A stretch of DNA of 64,000 bases from contig NZ_FNEV01000004.1 of NCBI RefSeq assembly GCF_900100295.1, positions 1 through 64,000 of the forward strand. Direction: 5' to 3'. The first letter of the stretch is position 1. The number at the start of each line of letters is the position of its first letter. Shown here piece by piece: positions 24,986-33,235 of this stretch. The DNA comes from Salimicrobium halophilum. Lineage in GTDB: Bacteria; Bacillota; Bacilli; Bacillales; Halobacillaceae. The translations under genes were made by a program, and so were the position numbers. Below the pieces are notes generated by a model. The model was given only the letters and a program-made list of their open reading frames with translations. It was not told where the DNA came from and searched no databases.

Positions 24986-26143
24986 TTATTCTTCAGAACC
25001 GGAATCCTCTTCGGAATCAGATCCTTCCTCAGAAGAACCTTCCTCCCCGGAGCTTTCACCGGTTTCTGCACCTGTGATATCAGTGATTTCCTGTTCCAGC
25101 TTGTCGAGGATTTCCCCGTCTACTGTAGAAACTTCACTTCTATAGAAATCACGGACATCCATGGCTGCACTTCTGAACGCTTCGCGCTGCTCATCCGTCA
25201 GCTCAATGATTTCTGTAGGGTTCTCTTCATCTTCTTTGATGGTCTGTAACCATTCTTCGTTCTGAGCCTTCTGTTCTTCGAATACCCATTCCTGCATTTC
25301 TTCTACTGTTTCATCAATCGTGCTCTGCATTTCTTCATCCAGGCCGTTGTACCAATCAGAGTTCACGGTAGTCATCGCTACGTAGTTGTTGTGGTTCGAA
25401 ATCGTCATGTACTCCTGAACTTCGTAGAAAGATGCGTCCCCGATAAAGAAGATCGGGTTTTCCTGACCTTCTACGGTACCACGGTCAAGCGCCGTGTATA
25501 GTTCACCCCAGCTCATAGACTGCGGATCTGCTCCATAAGCTCTGTAGGATTCAAGAATCAGAGGAGATGTCTGTGTACGCATTTTGAATCCTTCGAAATC
25601 AGACGGGGACTCAATCGCTGTACCGGAAGACGTCCACTGCATCGCACCTTCTGTCCAGTAAGCAAGTGGCGTGATACCATGCTCTTCATATTTCTCACGA
25701 AGATCTGTATTCAGGGCTTCACTGTTATTCAGTACTTCCTGAGTCTGCTCTACACTATCCGGGAAAAGGAAATGAAGCGCGAATAGCTGTCCTTCTTTAA
25801 CCATGTTACCTGTGAAACCAGGGGACATGACTGCCATTTCTACAGCACCTGTTTCAAGCTGCTCTACCTGATCCGTTTCGTTCCCAAGCCCACCGAACTC
25901 ATACGGCTCGATTGTAACTTGTCCATCTGTCTTTTCATTGATTCGATCAGCAAATTCCTGTGCATATTCATACTGTACCTGGCCGTCGACTTCTTCCGTT
26001 ACCATTCTCCAAGTCTGGGACTCTCCGGAATCGCCTCCGTCAGCGGAGTCTCCTCCGTCCCCACCGTTGCCGCCACATGCAGCAAGGAATCCTGAAAGTG
26101 ACAATGCCATGACACCAGTTAATAAACTCTTTTTGTTAAAAAT
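24986..26143 (-). CDS. dctP: TRAP transporter substrate-binding lipoprotein DctP, apparent AUU start
   Basis: The 385-residue lipoprotein catches a dicarboxylate-like organic acid outside the membrane for the DctQM permease. The DctP fold shows in TWRMVTEEVDGQVQYEYAQE and FKMRTQTSPLILESYRAYG plus RGTVEGQENP. The nearest ATG (26110) would leave a truncated, uncharged signal peptide and has no ribosome site. Reading back in frame gives IFNKKSLLTGVMALSLSGFLAAC, a proper lipoprotein signal with the LAAC box, starting at ATT 26143 exactly seven bases after GGGAGGT. An AUU start is therefore inferred. The C terminus is an unusual Ser/Glu/Asp/Gly tail (about the last 35 residues). Confidence 0.87.
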   Translation of the reverse strand: MFNKKSLLTGVMALSLSGFLAACGGNGGDGGDSADGGDSGESQTWRMVTEEVDGQVQYEYAQEFADRINEKTDGQVTIEPYEFGGLGNETDQVEQLETGAVEMAVMSPGFTGNMVKEGQLFALHFLFPDSVEQTQEVLNNSEALNTDLREKYEEHGITPLAYWTEGAMQWTSSGTAIESPSDFEGFKMRTQTSPLILESYRAYGADPQSMSWGELYTALDRGTVEGQENPIFFIGDASFYEVQEYMTISNHNNYVAMTTVNSDWYNGLDEEMQSTIDETVEEMQEWVFEEQKAQNEEWLQTIKEDEENPTEIIELTDEQREAFRSAAMDVRDFYRSEVSTVDGEILDKLEQEITDITGAETGESSGEEGSSEEGSDSEEDSGSEE

Positions 26144-26184
26144 GGTGAAAACCTCCCTAATTTTTTATAGATATACCTCACATG

Positions 26185-27450
26185 CTATAGGAGCATGAGT
26201 GATAACTCTTCAAAGTAAATCAGTAAAACAGCGATCGCTACCATCATAACGATATATGGCGGCGTGCCTTTAATAACCTCCAGATACGGTTTGTTGAAGA
26301 CCGCACTGGCGGTGAATATGTCCACCCCGAATGGCGGAGTCGCAGAACCGAGAGCCGCCTGGAATGTGATGATGACCCCCAGATGAATAGGGTCGACACC
26401 GGCACTCATTGCTGCCGGATAGAAAATCGGTGTCAACACGAGTATTACTACAATCGGGTCGACGAACATACACCCGACGAAGAAGAATACGGATACCATG
26501 ACAAGAACGAAAATAGCGGATGGGTCAGGACCGAGAACAGCCTCTGTAATCATTTGCGGAATTCTTGCAAACGAGATGACCCACGTAAACGCCTGTCCTC
26601 CGGCTACGAGAACGAATACAGCCGATGTCACGATACCGGTAGACCTCGCAATACTCGGTAACTGTTTAATATGAATGGATCTGTAAATAAGTACTTCTAA
26701 AATGAACGCATATAGAACAGATACTCCTGCTGCTTCTGTCGGACTGAAGAGACCTGTATAGATCCCTCCGATAACAATAACCGGAAAACCGATCGGTAGA
26801 AGAGCTTTCCTCGTCATCTGCCAACGTTCTTTCCACGTCGCTTTATTCGCAAGTGGTATGTCTTTTACAATGGCGTAACCTACGCTATAGATAGTGAATG
26901 CCAGGAATACGATGATACCTGGAATGATTCCTGCAATAAATAAATCTCCTACTGATGTACCGGACACAAGCCCGTACATGATCATTCCGATACTCGGAGG
27001 TACCAGAAGCGCAACATCACTCGAGTTGATTATGAGTGCCATTGCAGTAGGGTCTTTATAACCGATTTTCAAAAGTCTTTCTCGCATCGGTGTACCAATG
27101 GCTACTACTGTCGCCTGTGTAGATCCTGAAATAGCACCGAAAAGTGTACAGGCTGCTGCTGTCGTAACAGCGTAACCTCCCCGGATATGTCCAATGAAGG
27201 AACCGATGAAATCGAGGAGTCGGTTGGATGTTTTCCCGGTCGTCATGATGTCCGCCGCGAAAATGAACAACGGAACCGCCAGCAGAACGTAGGCTTCGAT
27301 CCCCGTAGAGAACTGCTGCATCATTATCGTCGGGTCCATGTTAGGAAAATAGATGAAAAGAACAATTAGCGGTGCAACCATCAAAGGAACTAACATAGGG
27401 AAGTTCAGCAATAACAGGATGACCATAATTGTTAACATTGTCGCCAGCAT
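26185..27450 (-). CDS. dctM: TRAP transporter large permease DctM
   Basis: This 421-residue membrane protein with about twelve helices forms the transport channel of the tripartite system, driven by a sodium or proton gradient. Typical family blocks include LFGAISGSTQATVVAIGTPM and LIINSSDVALLVPPSIGMI. ATG 27450 follows AAAGGATAACAAT. It lies between dctQ (30 bases) and dctP (41 bases) in the usual order. The substrate is not determinable from sequence. Confidence 0.94.
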   Translation of the reverse strand: MLATMLTIMVILLLLNFPMLVPLMVAPLIVLFIYFPNMDPTIMMQQFSTGIEAYVLLAVPLFIFAADIMTTGKTSNRLLDFIGSFIGHIRGGYAVTTAAACTLFGAISGSTQATVVAIGTPMRERLLKIGYKDPTAMALIINSSDVALLVPPSIGMIMYGLVSGTSVGDLFIAGIIPGIIVFLAFTIYSVGYAIVKDIPLANKATWKERWQMTRKALLPIGFPVIVIGGIYTGLFSPTEAAGVSVLYAFILEVLIYRSIHIKQLPSIARSTGIVTSAVFVLVAGGQAFTWVISFARIPQMITEAVLGPDPSAIFVLVMVSVFFFVGCMFVDPIVVILVLTPIFYPAAMSAGVDPIHLGVIITFQAALGSATPPFGVDIFTASAVFNKPYLEVIKGTPPYIVMMVAIAVLLIYFEELSLMLL

Positions 27451-27480
27451 ATTGTTATCCTTTCTTCTTTGGAATAGTTA

Positions 27481-28038
27481 CTACAGATGCCCTGTCTCTT
27501 CAATTTCCTGATTTTCCATATCGTTATAGTCTTTTGCATCTGTTCCTAGGTAAACGTTATCCCTGTCTCTGATATTGATCCACATATTACGGATAAACTG
27601 AATGCCTCCGAGGAAGAAGCCTATCGGAATGAACATATAGAGGATATATGTCGGCATCTGCAAAGCTGGTGTTACGCGTCCTGACGCTTTGATGTCAAGT
27701 ACGTACAGCGTGGAGTAATATGCGAACGCAAACAAAATGATAGCGGTTAAAAGTGGGATGAAGATGGATAGTACTTTCCTTACTTTGAATGGGGCCATGT
27801 CATAAAAGGCGGACATACTGATATGCCTTCCCTTTCGAGCTGCATAGCTGATACCCATGAATGTAGCGATAGTGACGGATATCTGGCTGACCTCATCTGC
27901 AAAAGGTAATGTATAACCGAGCAATGTCCGGGTGATCGGTTTACTGATTACCATAAGTGCAATCAGGATGATCGCGTAGCTCAGGATGAATTCTTCCAGT
28001 TTCAATATTCCTTTGTCTAAAGCTCGAAACAATTTCAA
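27481..28038 (-). CDS. dctQ: TRAP transporter small permease DctQ
   Basis: The 185-residue protein has four membrane segments and matches DctQ, the small subunit that joins DctP docking with the DctM channel. Recognisable is TLPFADEVSQISVTIATFMGISYAARKGRHI. The start is a TTG at 28038, with GAGGGGG at a wide 11-base spacing; no better in-frame start exists. It is the first gene of the dctQ-dctM-dctP operon. Confidence 0.88.
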   Translation of the reverse strand: MKLFRALDKGILKLEEFILSYAIILIALMVISKPITRTLLGYTLPFADEVSQISVTIATFMGISYAARKGRHISMSAFYDMAPFKVRKVLSIFIPLLTAIILFAFAYYSTLYVLDIKASGRVTPALQMPTYILYMFIPIGFFLGGIQFIRNMWINIRDRDNVYLGTDAKDYNDMENQEIEETGHL

Positions 28039-28358
28039 GTTATGCTATACCCCCTCATTTTGTACGCAGGCCAATCGGACATCATCCATTGTACACAAGA
28101 CGATAGATTGCCTCAAACCTGCTTAGTCAGCAAATACCCCCCTCTCCGTGGCTCAGGCAAGTATTTTCTTTATTATATAGAAAATAACACAAATATAATA
28201 GTGGGAGTGAAGGGTTTTCTTTGATTTTTTTCATTATTCGGACTTTTTGGTAGTGAAAAAATAAACAGGACCCATGCAAAAAGTCCTTCTTTTGCATCCT
28301 TTTATGTCCTTCTTTATAATTAAGTATAACACAAATGGACACAAGGAGGTAATCACGT
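28039..28358. other. Divergent intergenic stretch with a small hairpin
   Basis: These 320 bases separate the TRAP operon from the SE1832-like gene. ATGCAAAA (28274-28281) and TTTTGCAT (28292-28299) form a hairpin without a clear T-run. AT-rich stretches with TATAAT-like hexamers (28312-28330) could be the promoter of the downstream small gene. I see no other gene. Confidence 0.4.
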
Positions 28359-28535
28359 ATGTCTAAACAGGAACTGGAAGCCCAGATCAATGAACTGAAA
28401 TCCGATTATGTAAGAATCCAGGGAGACCTCGATAAACTGGAAGCGAACGGCGGTAACGTCGAACGCGCAGAAGCCCAGCTTTCCCGTATCGAAACGGAAC
28501 TGGCTCAACTGAAACAGGAATTACGAACGAAATAA
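28359..28535 (+). CDS. SE1832 family small coiled-coil protein
   Basis: The 58-residue protein (MSKQELEAQINELKSDYVRI...) is almost entirely helical with heptad repeats of Leu/Ile/Val, and matches the SE1832 family of Firmicutes. The ATG follows a perfect AAGGAGGT at eight bases, and a terminator begins at its stop codon, so it is a real single-gene unit. No function is known. Confidence 0.85.
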   Translation: MSKQELEAQINELKSDYVRIQGDLDKLEANGGNVERAEAQLSRIETELAQLKQELRTK

Positions 28536-28570
28536 GCAACAGGGAGGTTCTCCCTACTGCTTATTTTTTC
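28533..28570 (+). terminator. Terminator of the SE1832-like gene
   Basis: AAGCA..AGGGAG pairs with CTCCCT..TGCTT and is followed by ATTTTTTC. The 3' part overlaps the last codons of the opposing antiporter gene. Confidence 0.8.
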
Positions 28571-30404
28571 GTTTCGTTTCAAGTTTTTCCTGGATCTTCT
28601 CGAACTCTTTGCTCGGCGGTGTCAGGGATACGACGATATCCCCACTCTCAGGGGCGAGCTCAGAGTGTTCCGTAAAGAAGTAGATCATCCCTGTCGCTTT
28701 CTTCTTCACGAACAGTCTGATCGCCTGATCATCAAGGTTATCGATGTAGTTCTGGTACGTATACTTCTGGGTAATGGTCGTCTTTCTCAATACGTAGCCG
28801 TTCTCCACCATCTCATTCAGCGGCTCCCACGTGATATCCTTCCGGAAAAGAATACGACCGCCGATCGTGTGATCCAGCCCTTCCAGATTGTCCCCCCGCT
28901 CATCGCTCAGGTTCAACTGAAAAGCATTGTTACGGCCGAATTCAGGCACGAATGTCGTACATACGAGAGCGTTGTAGGAATCGAGCTCCGTCGCAGCTAC
29001 CAGGTATTCATACGGCGTCATATCAAGCGAATACTCCGTCTGTTCACTTAGCACTTCCCCGTGAAAAGTCTTCAGACCTTCGGAACGGGCTTTCGTCAGC
29101 TTTCTCCATGAAGAATCGACGATAATCACAGGAACATCCAGACTCTTAAGCGTAGAGGCAAGTTTCGTCGTAAACAGATTCCCTCCTACGATAAGCACTC
29201 CCGGTGGCCCTTCCTGGGAGAGGTTGAGTTTCTTGGATAACCACCCCATGGAAAAACCGTGAGCGACAACGGTCGTGAATACGAGGGCAAAGGTCAGCGA
29301 TACGAGAATATTCGCATCTTCAAACCCTTCCTCTGAGAGGACTGCAGCGAAATAACTGGCGACTGTCAGTGCCACGATTCCTCGTGGAGCGATCCACCCT
29401 ACCAGCAATTTTTCAGACTTCCTGAGATCTGTCCCGATCGTCGAAAGGAAAATCGACAGAGGACGGACGACAAATAGCATAATCAGCACGAAAGCGATGA
29501 TCCCAGGCTGGAAAATCTCGATTAACGTTTCCCGTGTCAAAGAAGCCGTCAGCATAACGAATATCGCTGAAATCAGCAGAAGGGACATGTTCTCCTTGAA
29601 GTGTCTCATATCATCAATGGAAGAAATCCGCATATTCGCAAGCGTCATCCCCATGGCCGTAACGGACAAAAGGCCGGTCTCGTGCGTCACTTCATCCGCC
29701 GCCGTAAAGCAGACGATGACAGCGGCAAAAACGAACGGCGACTTCAGGAATTCAGGCACATATCCATTTTCGAACATATAACCGACGCCTTTTCCTAACC
29801 CATAGCCGATCACCACCGCAAACAAAGCGGCAAGGAAAAACGTAATCAAAGCGGACGGATCTACCGGGTCTCCCATCAGAAACACGATGATTTCAAACGT
29901 GAAGACGGCCAGCAGAGCCCCCAACGGATCCACGATGATTCCTTCCCATTTCAGAATTTTCGCCGGTCTCGGCTTAAGTTTGGCTTGTCGAAGCAAAGGC
30001 AGAATGACCGTCGGCCCCGTCACGATGAAAAGACCACCGATAACGAATGCTACCGCCACACTCAGCCCGGCTATGTAATGGGCTGCAAGGGACCCGAGGA
30101 TCCACGCTATGAAAGCGCCGAGCGTAACAATCCGGAATACCGGTTTCCCCAGCCCTTTCACTTCTTTGAAATCCAGATTCAGACTCCCTTCAAACAGAAT
30201 GACGGCTACGGCTAGACTGATCGTAGGAGAGTATAAATCCCCGAAACTTTCTTCCGGATTCATGAGACCGAAAAGCGGACCGGCCATCAGACCGACGATG
30301 GACATGACTACGATGGCAGGCAGACGAAAGCGCCACGCAATCCACTGCGACCCTACCCCGAGCAGCCCTATTATCGTAACTTGCAACAGCAAAGAATCAA
30401 TCAT
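28554..30404 (-). CDS. Monovalent cation/proton antiporter (CPA1/NhaP type) with cytoplasmic tail
   Basis: The 616-residue protein has about twelve membrane segments (1-400) of the Na+(K+)/H+ exchanger family, with the conserved acidic site in GIIVDPLGALLAVFTFE and the PTVILPLLRQ helix. The cytoplasmic tail (about 400-616) includes a Rossmann-like TrkA-N segment (GVLIVGGNLFTTKLASTLKS) that may sense a nucleotide. Such exchangers pump Na+ or K+ out against protons, important for salt and alkali tolerance. ATG 30404 follows GAGGGGATTAGTTAT. It is a single gene. Confidence 0.9.
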   Translation of the reverse strand: MIDSLLLQVTIIGLLGVGSQWIAWRFRLPAIVVMSIVGLMAGPLFGLMNPEESFGDLYSPTISLAVAVILFEGSLNLDFKEVKGLGKPVFRIVTLGAFIAWILGSLAAHYIAGLSVAVAFVIGGLFIVTGPTVILPLLRQAKLKPRPAKILKWEGIIVDPLGALLAVFTFEIIVFLMGDPVDPSALITFFLAALFAVVIGYGLGKGVGYMFENGYVPEFLKSPFVFAAVIVCFTAADEVTHETGLLSVTAMGMTLANMRISSIDDMRHFKENMSLLLISAIFVMLTASLTRETLIEIFQPGIIAFVLIMLFVVRPLSIFLSTIGTDLRKSEKLLVGWIAPRGIVALTVASYFAAVLSEEGFEDANILVSLTFALVFTTVVAHGFSMGWLSKKLNLSQEGPPGVLIVGGNLFTTKLASTLKSLDVPVIIVDSSWRKLTKARSEGLKTFHGEVLSEQTEYSLDMTPYEYLVAATELDSYNALVCTTFVPEFGRNNAFQLNLSDERGDNLEGLDHTIGGRILFRKDITWEPLNEMVENGYVLRKTTITQKYTYQNYIDNLDDQAIRLFVKKKATGMIYFFTEHSELAPESGDIVVSLTPPSKEFEKIQEKLETKRKNKQ

Positions 30405-30494
30405 ATAACTAATCCCCTCATCTATAAGAGCGTAATATTCTCCATAATCATAGCCTTATTCTATCTGTTAGCAGGGCAAGTGTAAACTAATATA

Positions 30495-30615
30495 GAAAAG
30501 TGGCAGCCTCCCGCTTAGAAGCTTTATCATAAGTGGGCAGACTTGGCTTCGGGCGCTCTTTCCCGAAACACGGCTGACCACTTATGATACCAGCTTCTGG
30601 AGGCTGGAACTAGAC
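30495..30615. repeat. Dispersed palindromic repeat, copy 1 of a cluster
   Basis: The outer stem pairs CAGCCTCC with GGAGGCTG; ATCATAAGTGG faces CCACTTATGAT. The loop reads CTTCGGGCGCTCTTTCCCG. It begins 90 bases upstream of the antiporter start. Confidence 0.82.
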
Positions 30616-30621
30616 AATATA

Positions 30622-30742
30622 GAAAAGTGGAGAAGAACGTTCAGAAGCTCAAATATAAGCGGACGAGCCTGGCTTTGGAATGTTCTTCTCCAAAACAGGA
30701 TTGGCCGCTTATATTTCGGGCTTCTGTTCTTCGCAACTAGAC
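30622..30742. repeat. Dispersed palindromic repeat, copy 2 of a cluster
   Basis: The outer arms GAGAAGAACG and CTGTTCTTCGC pair, and ATATAAGCGG faces CCGCTTATAT. Its arm type matches the copy at 24620. A seven-base ACAATATAG joint separates it from both neighbours. Confidence 0.82.
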
Positions 30743-30748
30743 AATATA

Positions 30749-30877
30749 GAAATGCGGACTCACCCCGCTTAGAAACCTCGAGTCTAAGTAGACCTGTCAG
30801 ATGGAACTCATAAGTGGGCAGACTTGCCTTCGGGTGCTCTTTCTCGAAACACGATGATCACTTATTCGACGATTTCT
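30749..30877. repeat. Dispersed palindromic repeat, chimeric copy 3
   Basis: The left part (CCCCGCTTAGAAACCTCGAG, CTAAGTAGACCTGTCAGA) is of the GTAGAC type. It then jumps to the other type (CTCATAAGTGGGCAGACTT, TTCGGGTGCTC) and ends early in GATCACTTATTCGACG. It looks like a recombination joint between two copies. Confidence 0.7.
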
Positions 30878-30911
30878 TCCTATCTTTCTTTAAAAATCGG
30901 TAATAACTCTG

Positions 30912-31013
30912 GTTATGCGGCACTTTGTAATGGAAAAAGAACAAAAACCATTTCATTCGAAAAAATATGCGACACTTTTCTTATTCTCTGTAATGAAATT
31001 CATCGCATTAACC
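30912..31013. repeat. Second repeat family: element with TATGCG-type terminal inverted repeats
   Basis: The segment begins GGTTATGCGGCAC and ends TCATCGCATTAACC, so the ends are inverted copies with one indel. It contains an inner ATATGCGACACTTTTCTTA. Related elements are at 46615-46713 and 59462-59538. It lies upstream of the brnQ promoter. Confidence 0.55.
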
Positions 31014-31084
31014 TTTATGAAGTACGTTTCGCTGGCGCTTCTCAGCGGTCATTCCCCCGTTTTAAAAATTATGATAAAAATAAA

Positions 31085-31147
31085 TTGACATAGTTTTTCG
31101 ACATTGATAATATTTACGTCGGCTTTTGAATTTATTTTCGAAAAATT
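31085..31147 (+). promoter_or_regulatory. brnQ promoter with candidate CodY site
   Basis: TTGACA (31085-31090) and TAATAT (31108-31113) are 17 bases apart, a near-consensus sigma-A promoter. TATTTTCGAAAAATT (31133-31147) matches the CodY motif AATTTTCWGAAAATT at 12 of 15 positions and would lie just after the start of transcription. A second possible promoter (TTGACA 31164) follows. CodY control of branched-chain amino acid uptake is known in Bacillus. Confidence 0.6.
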
Positions 31148-31221
31148 ATCATTATTCCTTTTATTGACAGACTATTCTGCAATTAAAATATCACATTTCC
31201 AACATTGGAGGATTGGCAGCT

Positions 31222-32544
31222 ATGAAGAATTCAAACATCATTGCAGTAGGTTTTATGCTTTTTGCTATGTTTTTTGGTGCGGGTAACCTCATTTACCCTG
31301 CAGCTCTCGGGATGGAAGCCGGAACGAATTATCTTCCTTCCATTCTAGGGTTCATCCTTACAGGAGTCGGGCTTCCGATCGTGGCAGTCACCGCTGTTTC
31401 CTTGTCCAAAGGAGGAGCCATGGAGCTCGCAGGTAGAGTGCATCCCACTTTTGCTCTTGGTTTCATTTCCCTGATCTACTTGGCGATCGGTCCCTTTTTC
31501 GGTATACCGAGAGCGGCCAACGTCTCTTACGAGATGGGAGTAGCTCCCTGGAGCGGAGGAGTGAATCAGGGCGCGCTGCTGATTTTCTCTATCGTGTTCT
31601 TTCTGATCGTATTTCTTGTGAGTTGGAATCCTTCCAAGCTCGTGGATGTGGTAGGTCAGTGGCTCACGCCGATTCTTTTCTTATCCATTCTTTCCCTTGT
31701 GATCGGAAGCTTCTTTCTACCGACATCCAATATAGGAGCACCGGGAGAAAAGTATAGTAACGCTCCATTTTTCAGCGGATTCATTGAAGGATACCTGACC
31801 ATGGACGCGATCGCCGGGCTCGCTTTTGGAATCATCGTCATCACCTCCCTGAAAGATAAGGGGACCACCGGTCAAAAGGAAGTGACGAAACAGACGATCA
31901 AAGCGGGCTCCATCACAGCTCTCGGGTTGGGGCTTGTGTATGGAGCTATAGGATGGATCGGTGTCAAAATGGCGCCCATCGGTGAGTACGATAGTGGAAG
32001 CATGTTACTTTCGAGTGCTGCAGAGACGATGTTCGGCTCTGCCGGCACTATGATTCTAGGCATCGTTGTGACGCTCGCCTGCTTCACGACTTGCGTGGGA
32101 CTTACTGTCGCATGTGGTCAGTACTTCTCGAAGCGTGTGCCTGGACTTACGTACCTCCGGGTCATCACAGGAATAACTATTCTGAGTTTCGGCGTGACCA
32201 ATCTCGGACTGAATCAGATCATCACTTATTCCGTGCCGGTGCTTACCTTCCTATATCCGATCGCTATCGTCCTGGTCATACTTGCGTTTCTTGGAAAACT
32301 GTTTCACCACTCCCCTTATGTATACAGAGGGGCCATCGCTTTCACAGCTATCGTCAGTCTCTATGACGGACTTCAGGCGTTGAACATCAACATAGCGCCT
32401 CTGACCTCCCTGGTCGAAGCTATGCCATTCGTATCCCTTGGGCTTGCCTGGGTCGTTCCGGCCATTACCGGTGGTGTCCTCGGTGGAATTATCGAATATA
32501 TGAAGCAGACTTCTTCCTATGAGTTATCAAAAGAAAAAGGATGA
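31222..32544 (+). CDS. brnQ: Branched-chain amino acid transporter, LIVCS family
   Basis: The 440-residue protein has about twelve membrane helices and imports leucine, isoleucine and valine with Na+ or H+. The start MKNSNIIAVGFMLFAMFFGA, GNLIYPAALGMEAG and FLVSWNPSKLVDVVGQWLTP are typical of BrnQ. ATG 31222 is ten bases after TGGAGG; a TTG three codons earlier is too close to this site. It is a single gene with its own promoter and terminator. Confidence 0.94.
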   Translation: MKNSNIIAVGFMLFAMFFGAGNLIYPAALGMEAGTNYLPSILGFILTGVGLPIVAVTAVSLSKGGAMELAGRVHPTFALGFISLIYLAIGPFFGIPRAANVSYEMGVAPWSGGVNQGALLIFSIVFFLIVFLVSWNPSKLVDVVGQWLTPILFLSILSLVIGSFFLPTSNIGAPGEKYSNAPFFSGFIEGYLTMDAIAGLAFGIIVITSLKDKGTTGQKEVTKQTIKAGSITALGLGLVYGAIGWIGVKMAPIGEYDSGSMLLSSAAETMFGSAGTMILGIVVTLACFTTCVGLTVACGQYFSKRVPGLTYLRVITGITILSFGVTNLGLNQIITYSVPVLTFLYPIAIVLVILAFLGKLFHHSPYVYRGAIAFTAIVSLYDGLQALNINIAPLTSLVEAMPFVSLGLAWVVPAITGGVLGGIIEYMKQTSSYELSKEKG

Positions 32545-32571
32545 GAGCTCCGATGCTCTCATCCTTTTTTG
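32536..32571 (+). terminator. brnQ terminator
   Basis: AAAAGGATGAGAGC and GCTCTCATCCTTTT enclose TCCGAT; six T follow. Confidence 0.85.
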
Positions 32572-32598
32572 TTTTCACACGTAGAGGTTCTGCTTCTT

Positions 32599-33001
32599 TT
32601 GTCTAATTGTAGCATCCAGAAGCCCTAGCCATAACCAGGGTGTCTCCGCTTTTCGTGTCTAGCTGCGACATCCAGAAACCGGAGCCATAAGCGGAGTGTC
32701 TCCACTTTTCGTGTCTAGCTGCGACATCCAGAAACCGGAGCCATAAGCGGAGTGTCTCCACTTTTCGTGTCTAGCTGCGACATCCAGAAACCGGAGCCAT
32801 AAGCGGAGTGTCTCCACTTTTCGTGTCTAGCTGCGACATCCAGAAACCGGAGCCATAAGCGGAGTGTCTCCACTTTTCGTGTCTAGCTGCGACATCCAGA
32901 AACCGGAGCCATAAGCAGAACCGATCAGAAAAAGGGTAGACCGCCTTTGTCTGACGGTTCTGCTTATGACTAAGGTTTCTAAGCGGGATGTCTTCGCCTT
33001 T
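32599..33001. repeat. Amplified palindromic repeat: 56-bp tandem half-arms ending in a full copy
   Basis: A 56-base unit beginning GTGTCTAGCTGCGACATCC starts at 32655, 32711, 32767 and 32823 without any base difference; a diverged unit precedes them at 32599. The fifth unit (32879) runs on into a loop and right arm, forming the full palindrome: CATAAGCAGAACCG faces CGGTTCTGCTTATG and GACATCC faces GGATGTC. The array ends three bases before the stop codon of the zinc-ribbon gene. There are no unique spacers. Confidence 0.9.
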
Positions 33002-33004
33002 CAC

Positions 33005-33178
33005 TTATTCAACATCATCATAATCAGTTTCCTGAGCTTTATGACGTTGCTGGCAGTCTTTGCAGAGTTTGACTTCTTCCTCTTCTTTCGTCTTCAGCAG
33101 TGTGCCGCAGTGGTTACATTTCCCGAATTCGTTCGGGTTTGGCTGGAAGCCTGCTAGTTCGTGTTCCGGACCTGGCAT
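33005..33178 (-). CDS. Small zinc-ribbon protein (57 residues)
   Basis: The protein (MPGPEHELAGFQPNPNEFGK...) contains KCNHCGTLL and KLCKDCQQRH, two CxxC knuckles 16 residues apart that should bind one zinc ion. No family assignment is certain. ATG 33178 has AGAGGAG eight bases upstream; a longer frame reaching 33211 has none. The C-terminal end is acidic. It sits 57 bases downstream of the M29 aminopeptidase paralogue on the same strand, and the tandem repeat array follows its stop. The 57 bases upstream hold no obvious terminator, so co-transcription is possible. Confidence 0.7.
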   Translation of the reverse strand: MPGPEHELAGFQPNPNEFGKCNHCGTLLKTKEEEEVKLCKDCQQRHKAQETDYDDVE

Positions 33179-33235
33179 ACTATTCACTCCTCTTCTATTC
33201 GAGTCTGCCAATAATATACCCTTTCCTTCAGTCGC

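Noticed and set aside
32599-33001. CRISPR array
   Set aside because: The units are continuous 56-base copies without unique spacers, unit parts belong to the palindromic repeat family, and no cas gene is near.
32771-33004. Open frame of 77 codons on the minus strand with repeated peptide
   Set aside because: It is an effect of 56-base tandem repeats read in one frame; it has no ribosome site and merges into non-coding repeat.
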